Shown in pieces: positions 35,977-47,708 of a stretch of 64,000 nucleotides of DNA (positions are counted from its first letter, which is position 1; every line of letters begins with the position of its first letter). The translations under genes and the position numbers were made by a program. The stretch lies in NCBI RefSeq assembly GCF_019320115.1, contig NC_089591.1, positions 18,206,502-18,270,501 on the forward strand. Reading direction: 5' to 3'. The notes under the pieces are model-generated. The model did not search any database, was not told the DNA's origin, and saw nothing but the letters and a program-made list of their open reading frames with translations. The DNA comes from Miscanthus floridulus (Eukaryota > Streptophyta > Magnoliopsida > Poales > Poaceae).

Positions 35977-37618
35977 GCTTGTGTTGTCCCTTGCATTGCA
36001 TTGTAATATAAAACGTGTTTAATTTTTAGTAATGCATTTAGGGCTTGTCTAATATGGTTAAGATAACCACCGAAAAGCGTGTGAAGAAGCTTAACCTTGG
36101 ATCAAACTTGACAAGCAACTAGACTTACTTTCTAGTATTGCATTGCATGTGCATGTGTGTTGCTTTGTTGTTTCTTTTCAGTTATCTTTTGAGCACCCAT
36201 TGTGTTTGCCCACAAATAGAAAGAGCATTTGACGCTTTTATTGATTCTAAATCCTAATGTGTGGCCACATGTTGCTCCTCACCCCTTTTATTGCATATTT
36301 TCTTAAAAAGAATTATAGCCTAAGGCAAAATACTTTGAAAAATTTGAGAGTTTGAGAGAGGTCTCTCACATCAGTCCCAATTAGTGTTTATTTGTGTCTT
36401 ATTGAACTTAGGACTTGATTGGGGATAGGCAGCGTGAAGGAATTTTAAAGATTTGCTGAAAAATGGTGACCGGATGCTGCACCGAACTCTACTTCTAGTG
36501 TCCAGTCAGTTCACAAGAGGTGAACAGATGCAACAAAGGAGTGACCAGACGCTGCATAGTGTTCCTCCAGCGTCCCGTGTGAAGATGGCCCTACGTCCGG
36601 TCAAATGAAGAAGATGATATCAGGATCGACTGGACTCAGGTCTACGTCTGGTCAAGGGTAATCAAATGCGTCCGGTCGCGACTTGAGGGGTTTTGGACCT
36701 CTCTATTGTCGACCGAACTCCTGGTGACAGTATCCAGTCGTTTCCACCGGTGCGTCCGGTCATGAAAGGTCAAGCGGAAAAGTTCTCTTCTCCTTTCTTG
36801 TCTGACATGTAGGGCCACTATTTATCTTTCTCCTTCGCACTCCCATGCCAGCTGCCTCGCCCCTACGCCTCCATCGCCTGCACCCGCACCTAGGTCTCTC
36901 ATGCCACTGCATAGCCATGCCCGCGCCCATGCCTGCTTCACACCTCTACGCCAGTCCCGCACCTACCTCGCTCGTGCCCGTGCTTGCCCTAGCCGTGCCC
37001 ATGCCTAACTCGTGCCGCTGCGCCACCATGCCTGCCTCTACCATCACACTACCGCACCCACGTCCGCACTATCTCACCGCGCCTATGCTGGGCCTACACC
37101 TCCATTGCCTCTACAGCGCCCATGCCCATGCCCATGCCTATATTGTGTTGCCGTGCCTTCTTGGCCACCGCACCACTTTGTGATGCCAAACCCTAACCCT
37201 AGGCATAGCCTCGCCAATCCTGGTGGTGCCCCGTGATACTTTCCTTTGCTTGTCGGTCACTGGGTCGTTGGATTTCATCAAGTAGCAAGTCATCAATTTC
37301 AATTTTGCTTCTACTGCTTGCTTCTTAGGGTTTCTCACCTCTAGATGAATATAGTGATTATTTATATTTCCTATCTATTCTATCATGTAGTGAGTCGGTG
37401 CACTTGTGATTGATTTGGTAGTTGTCAATAAACTCAGGGCTAAGCCCGTGAGTACGAATTGAGGCCAAGACTCATGAGTGTCAGTCGGCAGTTGTTTCCT
37501 ATTAGTGGCAGCAATTCTCATTAGCTTTAGTGATGGCATGTTGCAAGAATGCCGGTGGTGGTCTCGGTGATGAGGATCCAAGGCCTCTGCCTCGCTTGTC
37601 TACTTAGGAAAAAGAAAG
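35977..37618 (+). other. Element H 3' internal region, noncoding
   Basis: About 1.6 kb after pol. The part at 36470-36780 repeats the LTR motif family (GACCGGATGC, GTCCGGTCA, GCGTCCGGTC). The part at 36840-37140 is rich in CCATGCC/CGCCC and gives long frames in several phases that look like composition effects. No gene is supported. Confidence 0.6.
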
Positions 37619-40078
37619 GTGAAAAAGACTACAACGAAGAAGTGCAAGTTTGCTGATGTTAAGGCAGAGAGGGCAGCAGTAGTGGCAGCCACCATAGAGC
37701 ATGCAGAGAGAGGTGGAGCTGGTAGTGGCGTTCACATAGGCGACCAGTTGTCACCCACTCAGAGGGCCATCATCGAGAGGATTGAGGCCAGTCTTGGTAG
37801 TCCACCTGGGACTGTCATGCTTGGAGGTCGACGTGTTTCTTTAGAAGAGAGTCAGACTCAGGGGGAGACTAAGGAGCAGACATAGTCGATAGAGCATACA
37901 GAGGATGCTTAGCAGGGAGAGCAGGCTGAGGAGGCAGAGCAGGCAGCACAGCCATAGCTTTGACGCTCCAACCATACATGTACTCAGGTGTCACCGAGGC
38001 TTGAGACATAGGGATGGGGCTCTCATCCACCTCCTAGACCATAGGGTCCACCTTCGATGGTCCACCTTGACCTGAGGGCTGCTACAACTAGATAGGTGCA
38101 GCAGCTACGGTTCATTCAGTTTGAGGATTGGTTTCAGCCGAGGCGGGATGAGCATGCGTTAGAGCACTTCTACACCATACTGCAGGAGGATTTCTATAAT
38201 GCATATATCAACAGTGGTGTTGTCTTTAGATCTCAGCGGGTCTGCTCCATAGGGTCTTTAGTTGCAGCTACAGGCGAGTAGATCTGTCCTCACCTTTCAT
38301 ATCTTCCAGGCTTCATAGATCTTCTTGGATGGACTGGTCGCTATATTCCTTCTTGGGTCCGTGAGTTCTACTCCTCTCTTTGGATTAACCCAAGGCACAA
38401 ATTCATTCACTTTGCTTTTAGAGGCCATGACTATAGGCTTTAGAGCTTGAGGGTTAGAGAGATACTGAGGATTCTAGAGTCACCCATTCACCTTCATGAG
38501 GTATGTTATGGTCAGACATAGCCTCCAAGACACCCTCATGGTGGACTTGTGCTACCTACAGATATTGTCAAACCTTGATTCATAGAGCCATTTGGCGAGG
38601 GGTAGAGCAGGACACCACATGACCTTACACCTATAGCTCGGCTCCTTTATGCTATTATGAGGAGGACTCTGCTCCTGAGGATGGGCTACCATGAGGGCCT
38701 GACACGTATTCAGCTATGGTTAGTGTATCACCTGGTGTCTTAGATTGTCTTTGATATTTGGGATGTGATACTTTTAGAGATGGAGGATACACTAGCATAG
38801 GGCTTCAGAGGTCACCAGTTAGCTGCCTTATGCTCATTGGATCACTTTCCTAATCTGAAAGGCAGTTACACAGAAGTCTCCTGAGACTAATGGTAGAGTA
38901 CATAGGTGCTACTACTGAGTTTTCAGCCATATGACTTGACCTAGATGCTATGTTACAGTCATGCGAGGACACCTCGCTAGCCGAGCCATCTCCTAAAGGT
39001 ACCAGAGACAGCAGCTCAGCAAGATGAGATCATCAGAGGCATTGCAGCGATAGAGGAGGAGGAGCTTGATGCACTAGCAGGAGGATGTGGTTGAGAGTGA
39101 CCTGAGTGACAGCTCTGATGATGACTATCAGCTGATTCCATAGATGGCTCCTCGACCATACGATAGAGAGGCTAGTGGCTCTAGCTTGCCTCTATCACAG
39201 TCACCATAGACAGACCTAGCTCTTTTAGCTATCCTTGAGTGGATGAGGCAGGACCAGGCACGCCAGGCATAGGAGACCATAACTGCACTTGCTCAGGTTT
39301 AGGCTCAACTGGATGAATTTTCAGAGGCAGTAGTAGGCCATGCAAGCAGCAGCAGCTTATGATTCAGTAGCAATTACTTGGCTTCATGTAGCATGTATTC
39401 ACTACTATTGAGGTTGCTCCTTAGCAGTCTACACCTCAGATAGGCTAGCTTACTACCACCACTATAGTGACTCTAGCTGTACAGCCCAGTGGGCTTTAGA
39501 GTTAGGAACCACCAGCTACTCAGTTTGCTTCACCTATAGAGCAAGGTGTCCTAGTGGTTTGCTTCACCAGGGATAGCTTAGGGTCTGCACTTTACTCCCA
39601 TTATTATGGGCTTCACTCTGACTCAGACTTCTTTGGCGTTAGTAGCAGACACTCCAGTCTCCAGGAGTCTCAATGTTACCTTCAGTGAGCTTACAGGGCA
39701 GACTACACCTCCAATATTCTGAGTCCCTGTCCTTACCATAGCTGCTCCTATTACCTAGGACTACTGAGATGATCCCATCGTCTGTTGCATCATCTAAGCC
39801 ACCTCAGACAGTCACTCCTACAATTGAGGTTTTAGCGATAGTGGCAGATGTGGCTCTACTTTCTATAGTGATACCTCCAAAGTCACATGCCACGCTAGTT
39901 ACTAAGAAAACCCAGACTGCTTCACCTTACTTCTAGTGACAGAGGGTCAGACTGCTCAGAGTTCAGGGTCCAAGGATGTTGTTGCTTAGTTCTAGATCTC
40001 TCACCGCACCTTAGTGCCCAACTCGTCTGCTCATGTCCCGCTGTCTGACCCTTAGGTTTTGATGCTTGACGCCAAAGG
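37619..40078 (+). pseudogene. Element H third ORF relic (position of the Sirevirus env-like ORF)
   Basis: The reading starts KKTTTKKCKFADVKAERAAVV and continues with recognisable protein texture (RFIQFEDWFQPRRDEHALEH, DFYNAYINSGVVF, GWTGRYIPSWVREFYSSLW) for about 2.4 kb but with dozens of stops, largely TAG. Sireviruses often carry an extra ORF at this place, sometimes called env-like. I see no convincing signal peptide or membrane segment here, so I do not claim an envelope function. It is followed by a short spacer, the PPT and the 3' LTR. Confidence 0.5.
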
Positions 40079-40505
40079 GGGAGAGGGAGCAAGTATGTTA
40101 GATCTAGGGGGTTGCATTAGATCTAGGGGGGAGCATGTGATTCATCTTTTTTGGTCCTTTGTGTGTGATACTTCATGCATTCACGTTTACTTTCATGCAT
40201 TGTCTTATTTACATGTGGTGGTGAGACTAATGTGACATGTGGGCTCTCTACATTGATTTATATATATGTCTTGTCACTTGGTTATGCTCATTTGCTTTGC
40301 TTTCCGCATTTTACTCTGATTCAAATGAGCTTTGCTTCATGCACTCATGCTTATTTCATATCTTTTGAGTACACCATGTTGGCATGGATCATATAAGCAT
40401 GCCTAACCCCTTTGTTCTTATTGTCAAAAGCTTATATGAACCAAGCATGTTGAAAACCACACTCATCTCTTTTACATACTCGAGGTAGTGTTGTCATCAA
40501 TCACC

Positions 40506-40519
40506 AAAAAGGGGGAGAT
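40506..40519 (+). promoter_or_regulatory. Element H polypurine tract
   Basis: AAAAAGGGGGAGAT immediately before the 3' LTR start TGAAAG at 40520. Confidence 0.85.
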
Positions 40520-42109
40520 TGAAAGAATCTAGGCCCCTAGTTGGGTTTCGGTGATTAATGATGACACGAGATTACTATGACTAGCGTGTGTTTTGTAGAG
40601 GATAGGTCATGGTAATGGAAATTTATTGGGCAATCATAGTTTTCATGTCCCTGACTGATGGAAATCATTTTGGTTTTCAAAGGATGGATGACAAGGTTAA
40701 GGACGGACTAGTTCTAAGTATCGTTTGGTGTTGGAGAGACACTTAGAGTAGTTTAGGACTTTGTTTTTCCTTTGGCCATACTATTAAGGGGGGTATGGAC
40801 TAGTAGCTTGACCTAGGTAAGTCTAGTGGGTTAGGTGTGGTGCACACTTGTCAAACCTAGCACTAGGTAGCTCAGGAATAGCCCTAAGATCAATTGAAGT
40901 AAACTTCATTCACATAGGATTTTGAGTTGGAAGTGAATGGAGGGTCAAATGATTGACCGGACACAGGTCTGGTTGTGACTGAATGCTGGAGGGTGAGTCC
41001 GATCAGTTCATTTGATCAACTCTAGTCGTCTGGTACTAATCGGACACTGAGTGAAAGTGCACCGGACGCTGGGTACCTATGTCTGGTCAACTCTAGAGAG
41101 GTTCTAGAGAGTCTGTTTCCTGACCTGAACGCGTTCGGTTAGTGCTGACCAGACGCTGGTCAGGATCTGGTACCTGACTGGACATTGAATAGTGAAGTGA
41201 CCAGACTCTGGGTGCCAGCATCTGGTCAACATTAATAAGGTTCTAAAGAGCATTTTTCTTGACCGAACGCAGATTAGAGTCTGGTTAGAGCTTAATGGCT
41301 CTCTTTGACATAGTAGCGCGTATAATTGATCGGAAGCATTCGGCCACTCTATAGAATGCTGACTTAGCCTCCAAACATTATGTTTTGAATGAGGGGATAT
41401 AAATACTTACTCCACTCATCCATGGGAGGCCTCTTGCCCATTTATTCAGCTAAGAAACACCTTTGGAGTGCAAGGGAGAGCAAGAGCCTAGTGAGGTGAT
41501 TGAGATTTGAGAATCCAAGATTAAGGACCTTATTAGTGCATAGAGAGTTGCAAGTGTGCATCCACCCTTCTCATTAGGCTTGTCATGGTCAAGTGAGAGT
41601 TTGTGCTTGTTACTCTTGGTGATCGCCATCACCTAGATGGCTCAGTGGTGATTGGGAGCTTGGTGATCATCTGGCGGAGCATGTGGATGACCCAAGTTAA
41701 GTTGTGAGCGGTTGTGGGCGATTCACCATGATGGAGTGTTAAAGAATCAGCCCGTAGAGAGCACTTGATCCGTGCATGGATCAAGGGGGAGCACACCCTT
41801 GCGTGGGTGCTCCAACAAGGACTAGTGGGGAGTGGTGACTCTCTGATACCTTGGGAAAACATCGCCACGTTCCTTTCCCTCTCTTTACTTTGAGCATTTA
41901 CATTTGAGTAATTCATTTCATGTCTTTACATTCCTAGAATTGCCATGCTAGAGTAGGATTGGAACCTAGGGTGCAAAACTTTTGTGCGGTAGAACAATAG
42001 AAACACATTCTAGGCACAAGGGGTGAAGTGGGCAGTGTAGGGCATAATTATTGAAAGAATTTAGAATTAGCCCAATTCACCCCCCTTGTTGGGCATCTTG
42101 ATCCTTTCA
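40520..42109 (+). repeat. Element H 3' LTR
   Basis: 1590 bases, the partner of 28679-30276, with TATA box TATAAATA at 41398-41405 and the same end ATCTTGATCCTTTCA. Confidence 0.9.
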
Positions 42110-42161
42110 GTGCTCATGCAATGCCAATGTCAAATGCATGCTTAACACCTAGGGTGTTAAA
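42110..42161 (-). repeat. Element B LTR start
   Basis: On the minus strand it reads TTAACACCCTAGGTGTTAAG, the palindromic LTR terminus with its outermost bases mutated. It runs into the right edge of H and continues at 28678. Confidence 0.75.
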
Positions 42162-45100
42162 AACCCTTCCCCCCTTAAAGAAATCTTGTCCCAAGATTTG
42201 CACGACTAACCATCTCTTGTAGAAAACCGGATAGACCTCACTGAAGATAATCCTCTCGCTCCCACAGTAGCATCTTGCTCACTATGGTTATTCCATACCA
42301 CCTTGTAGAATTTAATGACTTTGCTATAGGTCACTCTTTCCATTGTCTCAAGCACTCGAATAGGTCTTTCTTCATAGGTTAAATCCGACTGGATCATGAC
42401 ACTAGCGGGTTCAATAGCTTCTTCGGGCACACGAAGACATTTCTTGAGTTGGGAGACATGGAAAAACATTGAATATAGCTCTCATTTTCAGAGGTAACTA
42501 GAGTTTGTAGGCTACTGGTCCCCTTTGTCCAATGATCTTGTATAGGTCTACATATCTAGGTGCAAGCTTTTGCTTCACACCAAACCTTTGCACTTTCTTC
42601 ATGGGAGACACCTTCAGATATACAAAATCCCCAACTTCAAATGCAATGGGACTTCTACTTTTATCTGCATAACTCTTGCTATCTCAATTGAGCAGCTTCA
42701 ATATGTTGTTGAATAATTCAAACTTGTTCTTCAGCTTCTTTGACAAAGTCAATCCCATAATACCTTCTTTCACCAGGCTCAATCCAATTTAGAGGAGTCC
42801 TACACTTTCGACCATATAAAGCTTCAAAAGGAGCCATCTTGATGCTTTCTTGATAGCTATTGTTGTAGGAGAATTTGGCCAAAGGTAGCCATTTCTCCCA
42901 TGAACCCATAGAAGAAATCACACAAGCTCTCAACATATCCTCCTAGAATCTGATTCACTCGCTCAGTCTGACCTAGCTATCTGAGGGTGATAAGTAGAGC
43001 TATGGATCAATTAGGTACCTAGCTACTTATGTAGATGTTCCCAAAAATGATTAACAAAATGTGGTCCTCAATCTGACACAATGCTTTTAGGCATACCATG
43101 CAATCATATGATTTGGGTAATGTATAACTCTGCATACTGATGGGGTCGATATCTTTCCTTAACAGGGATGAAATGTGCAGATTTAGTCAAGCGGTCAACA
43201 ATTACCCATATGGAATCATGGACCCTTTTCAGTGGTTGGAAGCCCAACTATAAAATCCATACTGATGTCATCCCATTTCCAACTTGGGATAGATAGTGGC
43301 TGAAGTAGTCCAGCTGGCTTCAAATGGATGGCCTTGACCCGACAGCAATTATCACATCTAGCAACAAATGCTACAATTTATTTTTTCATTTGTTGTCCAC
43401 CAAAAGCGTGTTTTCAGGTCTTGGTACATTTTACTACTACCTGGGTGAATGGACAAATTAGAAGAGTGTGCTTCCTCTAGAATTTGGTTTCTCAATTCTC
43501 TATCTTTCGGCACTACAAGCCAATCCTTAAACCACAACACACCCCTCACATCTAGCCGAAAATGTTTGGTTTCTTCCTCTTTCATCTTTCTTTTGATATG
43601 GAATATACCCACCTTGGTCTTTTGGATCTCAATTATCTTAGACTCAAGAGAGCAACTAACGGTGATATTGTGTAAGACTGCCGGATGCAATAAGTTAAAA
43701 CCATCTTCCAACAAAGGATTACACTGATACTTCCAGCTTAAGGCATCTACAACCACATTGGCTTTTCCCGGATGATAATGTACTTCTAGGTTGTAATCCT
43801 TGATCAATTCCAACCATCTTCTCTGCCTCATGTTCAATTTAGGTTGGGTGAAAATGTACTTGAGGCTCTTGTGATCGGTGTAGATATGGCAAACATTACC
43901 AAACAGGTAATGTCTCCAAATTTTAAGAGCATGGACAACTGCTGCTAATTCTAAATCATGGGTTGGATAATTGACTTTATGCTTTCTTAGTTGCCGCGAG
44001 GCATAAGCAATGACTCAGCCTTCCTACATTAGAACACACCCCAAACTGGTACCCGATGCGTCGCAAAACACATCAAAAGGTTTCTTAATGTCAGGTTGTG
44101 CTAAAACATGAGCGGTAGTTAGCAACGTTCGTAAAGTGTGAAAAGCTGCCTCACACTCCAATGTCCATACAAATTTCTCATCCTTCTAAAGCAACCTAGT
44201 CATGGGCTTAGCAATTTTGGAGAAATTCAGGAATAAACCGACGGTAATATCCTGCTAAACCAAGGAAACTTCGAACCTCATGAACGAAGGTTGGGGCTTT
44301 CCAATCAAGAACCTCCTGCACCTTGGATGGGTCCACCGAGATTCCATCATCAGATAAAACATGGACTAGGAAAGGTACTTTCCTCAACCAGAATTCACAT
44401 TTACTAAATTTAGCATATAACTTATGCTCTCTCAGCCTAGACAACACCACTCTCAAGTGCTCTGCGTGATCTTCTGCATTCTCAGAATAGATCAAGATAT
44501 CATCGATAAACACGACCACAAACTTATCAAGCTCGAGCATGAATACTGAGTTCATCAAATACACTGAAATTGGCAGGAGCATTGGTCAACCCAAAGGACA
44601 TGACTAAATACTCATAAAGGCCATACCTAGTGGAAAAAGCCGTCTTAGGTATGTCCTCCTGGCCTGATCTTGATTTGGTGATAACCTGACCTCAAATCAA
44701 TCTTAGATAACACTTTTGCTTTTGTCAATTGATCAAATAAGATATCAATGCGAGGCAAAGGACATTTGTTCTTGATAGTAACAGCATTGAGTGGTCGATA
44801 GTCCACACACATCCATAAACACTTGTCCTTCTTTTTCACAAATATGACTAGACAACCCCATGGTGATGAACTAGGGCGAATGAGACCCTTTTCTAAGAGC
44901 TCTTGCAATTGGATCTTCAATTCTACTAACTCATTTGGCAGCATTTTATAAGGTCTTTGGGAGATGGGCGATGTACCTGATATTAACTCAATCTTGAACT
45001 CTATATCCCTAGTCGGGTGGTAACCTAGGCAATTCATCTAGAAAGACATCCAGAAATTCACATACTATAGGAATATCAGCAAGGGCCACAAGCTAGATAG

Positions 45101-45761
45101 CATTGGCCACATTTTGGAGATCAAACTCCCTAGAAAGGGGTACTAGAAAAGCATCGTTATTCCTAGGGTCTCTCAACATAATGGTTCTAGTCGATGTATC
45201 AATGAGGACACCACGGTTCAGTCATCCAATTCATACCCAAGATCACATCTATACCCAATCCCGGTAATATCACTAAATTTGCAGTATACTCTCGTTCACT
45301 TATTTGGATAAGTACATCTTTAACTATCTGATTGGTAGAAATGTTACTCCCGGCCGCACTTATACAATAACCACCTTTGTCTGCTATAAATATTTTCTTA
45401 TCATACTTGGATGCAAATGTTGGACTCATGAAAGAATGTGAAACCACATAATCAAATAGAACAACTGTAGGGTAATGGTTCACAAGAAACATACCAGCTG
45501 TGACAACCTCTCCAGAGGGAATCTCTTCCATGGTGGTGTAATGCACATACCTCGGGCATGCATTTGCAGCTGTTGGCTTCTAATTGTTCTTCTTAGGGTA
45601 AGGGCACTCCCTTGCCCAATGACTAGTCTTGTTGCAATTGAAACATGGTTGATTGTTAGGCGGAGCCTTCGAGTTGCCTTGCCCTGCACCACCCTTAGGC
45701 GGTAGAGCAATAGAGTATGCCCGATGATACCCTTTATTTGCTTGGCTTGGCTGGGCCTTCT
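42162..45761 (-). pseudogene. Element B internal region: gag end, protease and pol relic
   Basis: Read on the minus strand from 45761: zinc-knuckle end of gag (about 45710-45590), protease (45546-45199, VVLFDYVVSHSFM in place of DSGASHSFM, so the active site is lost), RT (45037-44645 and 44582-44208, with FIDDILIYS), RNase H and integrase zinc region (43837-43358), integrase end (42936-42718), and chromodomain (42469-42206, [14 protein letters not shown]). Frame changes separate every block. A PPT-like run (42179-42163) follows an inverted repeat AAATCTTG-GGA-CAAGATTT (42199-42181). Gag is cut at 45762 by the F LTR. It is a clear relative of Y. Confidence 0.87.
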
Positions 45762-46700
45762 GAAAGCTCTAATTTGGTTTTGGTGAATTGATGAAACCCT
45801 AAATGCTAACCTAATTTATCAAAGTGATCATGAGATAGGTAGCACATTCTAAGTGGTAAAGCAAATGAAGATCATAACATGATGATGGTGATGCCATGGT
45901 GATGGTCAAGTGCTTGGACTTGAAAAGAAGAAAGAGAAAAACAAAAGGCTCAAGGCAAAGGTATAAATGATAGGAGCCATTTTGTTTTGGTGATCGAGAC
46001 ACTTAGTGAGTGTGATCACATTTAGGATCGATAGCCATACAATTAAGAGGGGTGAAACTCATATCAAAATGTGATTATCAAAGTGCTACTAGATGCTCTA
46101 ACTCATTACATATGCATTTAGGATCTAGTGGAGTGCTAACACCTTTGAAAACATTTGTGAAAATATGCTAACACATGTGCACAAGGTGATACACTTGGTG
46201 GTTGGCACATTTGAGCAAGGGTAAGATACTTCACCGGTGGAGTGTCCACCCATAGAGTGCGGACAATCCAACGATGCCACCGGCGCTCTATACCGAAAAG
46301 ATGGAGGTCACTGTAAGTGACCGGACACTGGTCTCGGTAGGATCGGTGCGTTCGGCCAGTAGAAGTGTGAAGACACTGGCGTCGGTGTTTGACCAGACGT
46401 TGGGTCACTTAGTGACCGGACGCTGACGAGGTGTGTTCGGTCTTGCTGATGTGGTAGTGCACAGAGGAGATGCCGAGTGATCGGACGCTGGGTGAGTTCA
46501 GGTCGAGCATGACCGGACGCGTCCGGTCATGATTTCTCACTTTTGGATGCTTACTGGAAACGACCGGACGTTGAGGTCCAGTGTCTGATCACTTCGAAGC
46601 AACGCGTTCAGTCATCACTTGACCGTTGGGATCGGGCGCTTAGTATTTGAAGAGAGGGGACACATGGCGTGCATCACACGATCGGACGCTGGGGTCCAGC
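45762..46700 (+). mobile_element. Element F: partial Sirevirus LTR
   Basis: Starts TGAAAGCTCTAATTTGG, like the H LTR start TGAAAGCATCTAGG, and carries many GACCGGACGC/GTCCGGTC motifs, including a perfect 24-bp palindrome at 46508-46531. No TATA box or LTR end is present: the sequence stops at about 46700, where GTCCAGC meets a chromovirus LTR end. No coding sequence is seen. Confidence 0.7.
46508..46531. repeat. Perfect 24-bp palindrome in element F
   Basis: Two 12-base arms (CATGACCGGACG and its exact complement) with no spacer. Partial forms of this motif recur throughout F and the H LTRs. Confidence 0.9.
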
Positions 46701-47708
46701 TATAACAGAACCACCTAATTTATACAAGATCAAGTACGGCTGTCCCCGCTAACATGTTGACATGCACATACTTTCACTCATATAAACCCGGTAGTCCGCC
46801 GAGTGTCCCGGAAGACCTCGGTAAATCAACATCACAACCAAGATCGCGTGATTAAGCAAATACACATCACATACGTAGGGTTGCAGCGGAAAATAATATT
46901 ACAAATGGATTCACAAACAATAGTACAAGTTTGGGTTTCAAAACCGATTAGTGAAAACAACATAGCTTTCAAAAGATTATATTAATATATGTTCCAAATA
47001 CATTGCTAGCATAAGTTACATCATCCAACAAAAGCATATAGATGAGAAGTAACTATAGAATCACCGAGCCACCGGCGGTTAGCCACCATCTTCATAGGCC
47101 GAGAACTTTACCTGCAACATGGTGGGATAAACCCTGAGTACGAGAAGGTACTCAGCTAGACTTACCCATCAAAACTAGAAATAAAGGACACCAAGGTTCA
47201 TGCAAGGCTTATGAGGTGGGCTAGCTTGACACAGTTGCATAAAAGAGCTTATGAATATAGTGACCAATATAAACTTAGCATCAAGTTTATCATCATTTAC
47301 CTGTCCACTAGATTAGCACCTGTACTAGAGCACTCACTTATTAGGAGCAAACAATATTAACCATAGCAGGTATAATAAGGCTGTCATCATCACATCATCA
47401 TTTCTAAACCATTATGTTATTTAGTGTATCTACTTTGGAGATAAGCCTGTCAAGTTCTCACTAACCGGGAGAGACGGCGACTCGAATCGAATTACAACTC
47501 AGCTGAGGGGGTATTCCTAACTCTCACCCTGGCATACTTTGCAAGGGTAGCCGTGGGTCACCTTTGGTACAACTCAAGAACCAAATTCATGGGTTCGATC
47601 AGCGCCAGCGCTCTCAGGGATTACCCTTCTGCCAGGACAATCAGGACTTTTAAATCACCTACCCTTAGACTCACGCCTACGGCTCCCTTCCGAGGCGTAC
47701 TTTATACT
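46701..47708 (-). repeat. Element G LTR, left part
   Basis: On the minus strand this is the 3' end of a chromovirus 5' LTR, ending GGTTCTGTTATA at 46701. It is followed by only five primer-binding-site-like bases (GCTGG), shared with F. The hairpin CTGAGTAC-gagaag-GTACTCAG is at 47134-47155 next to GGGTAAGT on the minus strand. It is split by Y at 47708 and resumes at 62983. Confidence 0.8.
47704..47708. repeat. Target-site duplication of element Y, left copy
   Basis: ATACT directly before TGTAACACC at 47709; the same five bases follow the other end at 62978-62982. Confidence 0.95.

Larger units (their letters stand above)
28679..42109 (+). mobile_element. Element H: Sirevirus-type Ty1/copia retrotransposon
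   Basis: A 13.4 kb element with LTRs 28679-30276 and 40520-42109, PBS 30279-30290, gag, pol in copia order (protease, integrase, RT, RNase H), a long 3' region with a decayed third ORF and a PPT at 40506-40519. The large Gag with coiled coil, the order of pol domains and the GACCGGACGC palindromes in the LTR point to the Sirevirus (Maximus/SIRE) lineage. It is inserted in the B LTR, which is how the B LTR was split. All genes carry stops or frameshifts. Confidence 0.9.

Noticed and set aside
37185..37202. Telomere-like CCCTAACCCTA
   Set aside because: Less than two repeat units; expected by chance and not an array.
36845..37236. Frames of 74-112 codons rich in Pro, His, Cys and Ala after the H pol
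   Set aside because: Low-complexity CCATGCC-type sequence gives long frames in two phases; no conserved motif.
37619..40078. Functional envelope gene in element H
   Set aside because: The position fits the extra ORF of Sireviruses, but there are dozens of stops and I see no clear signal peptide or membrane anchor.
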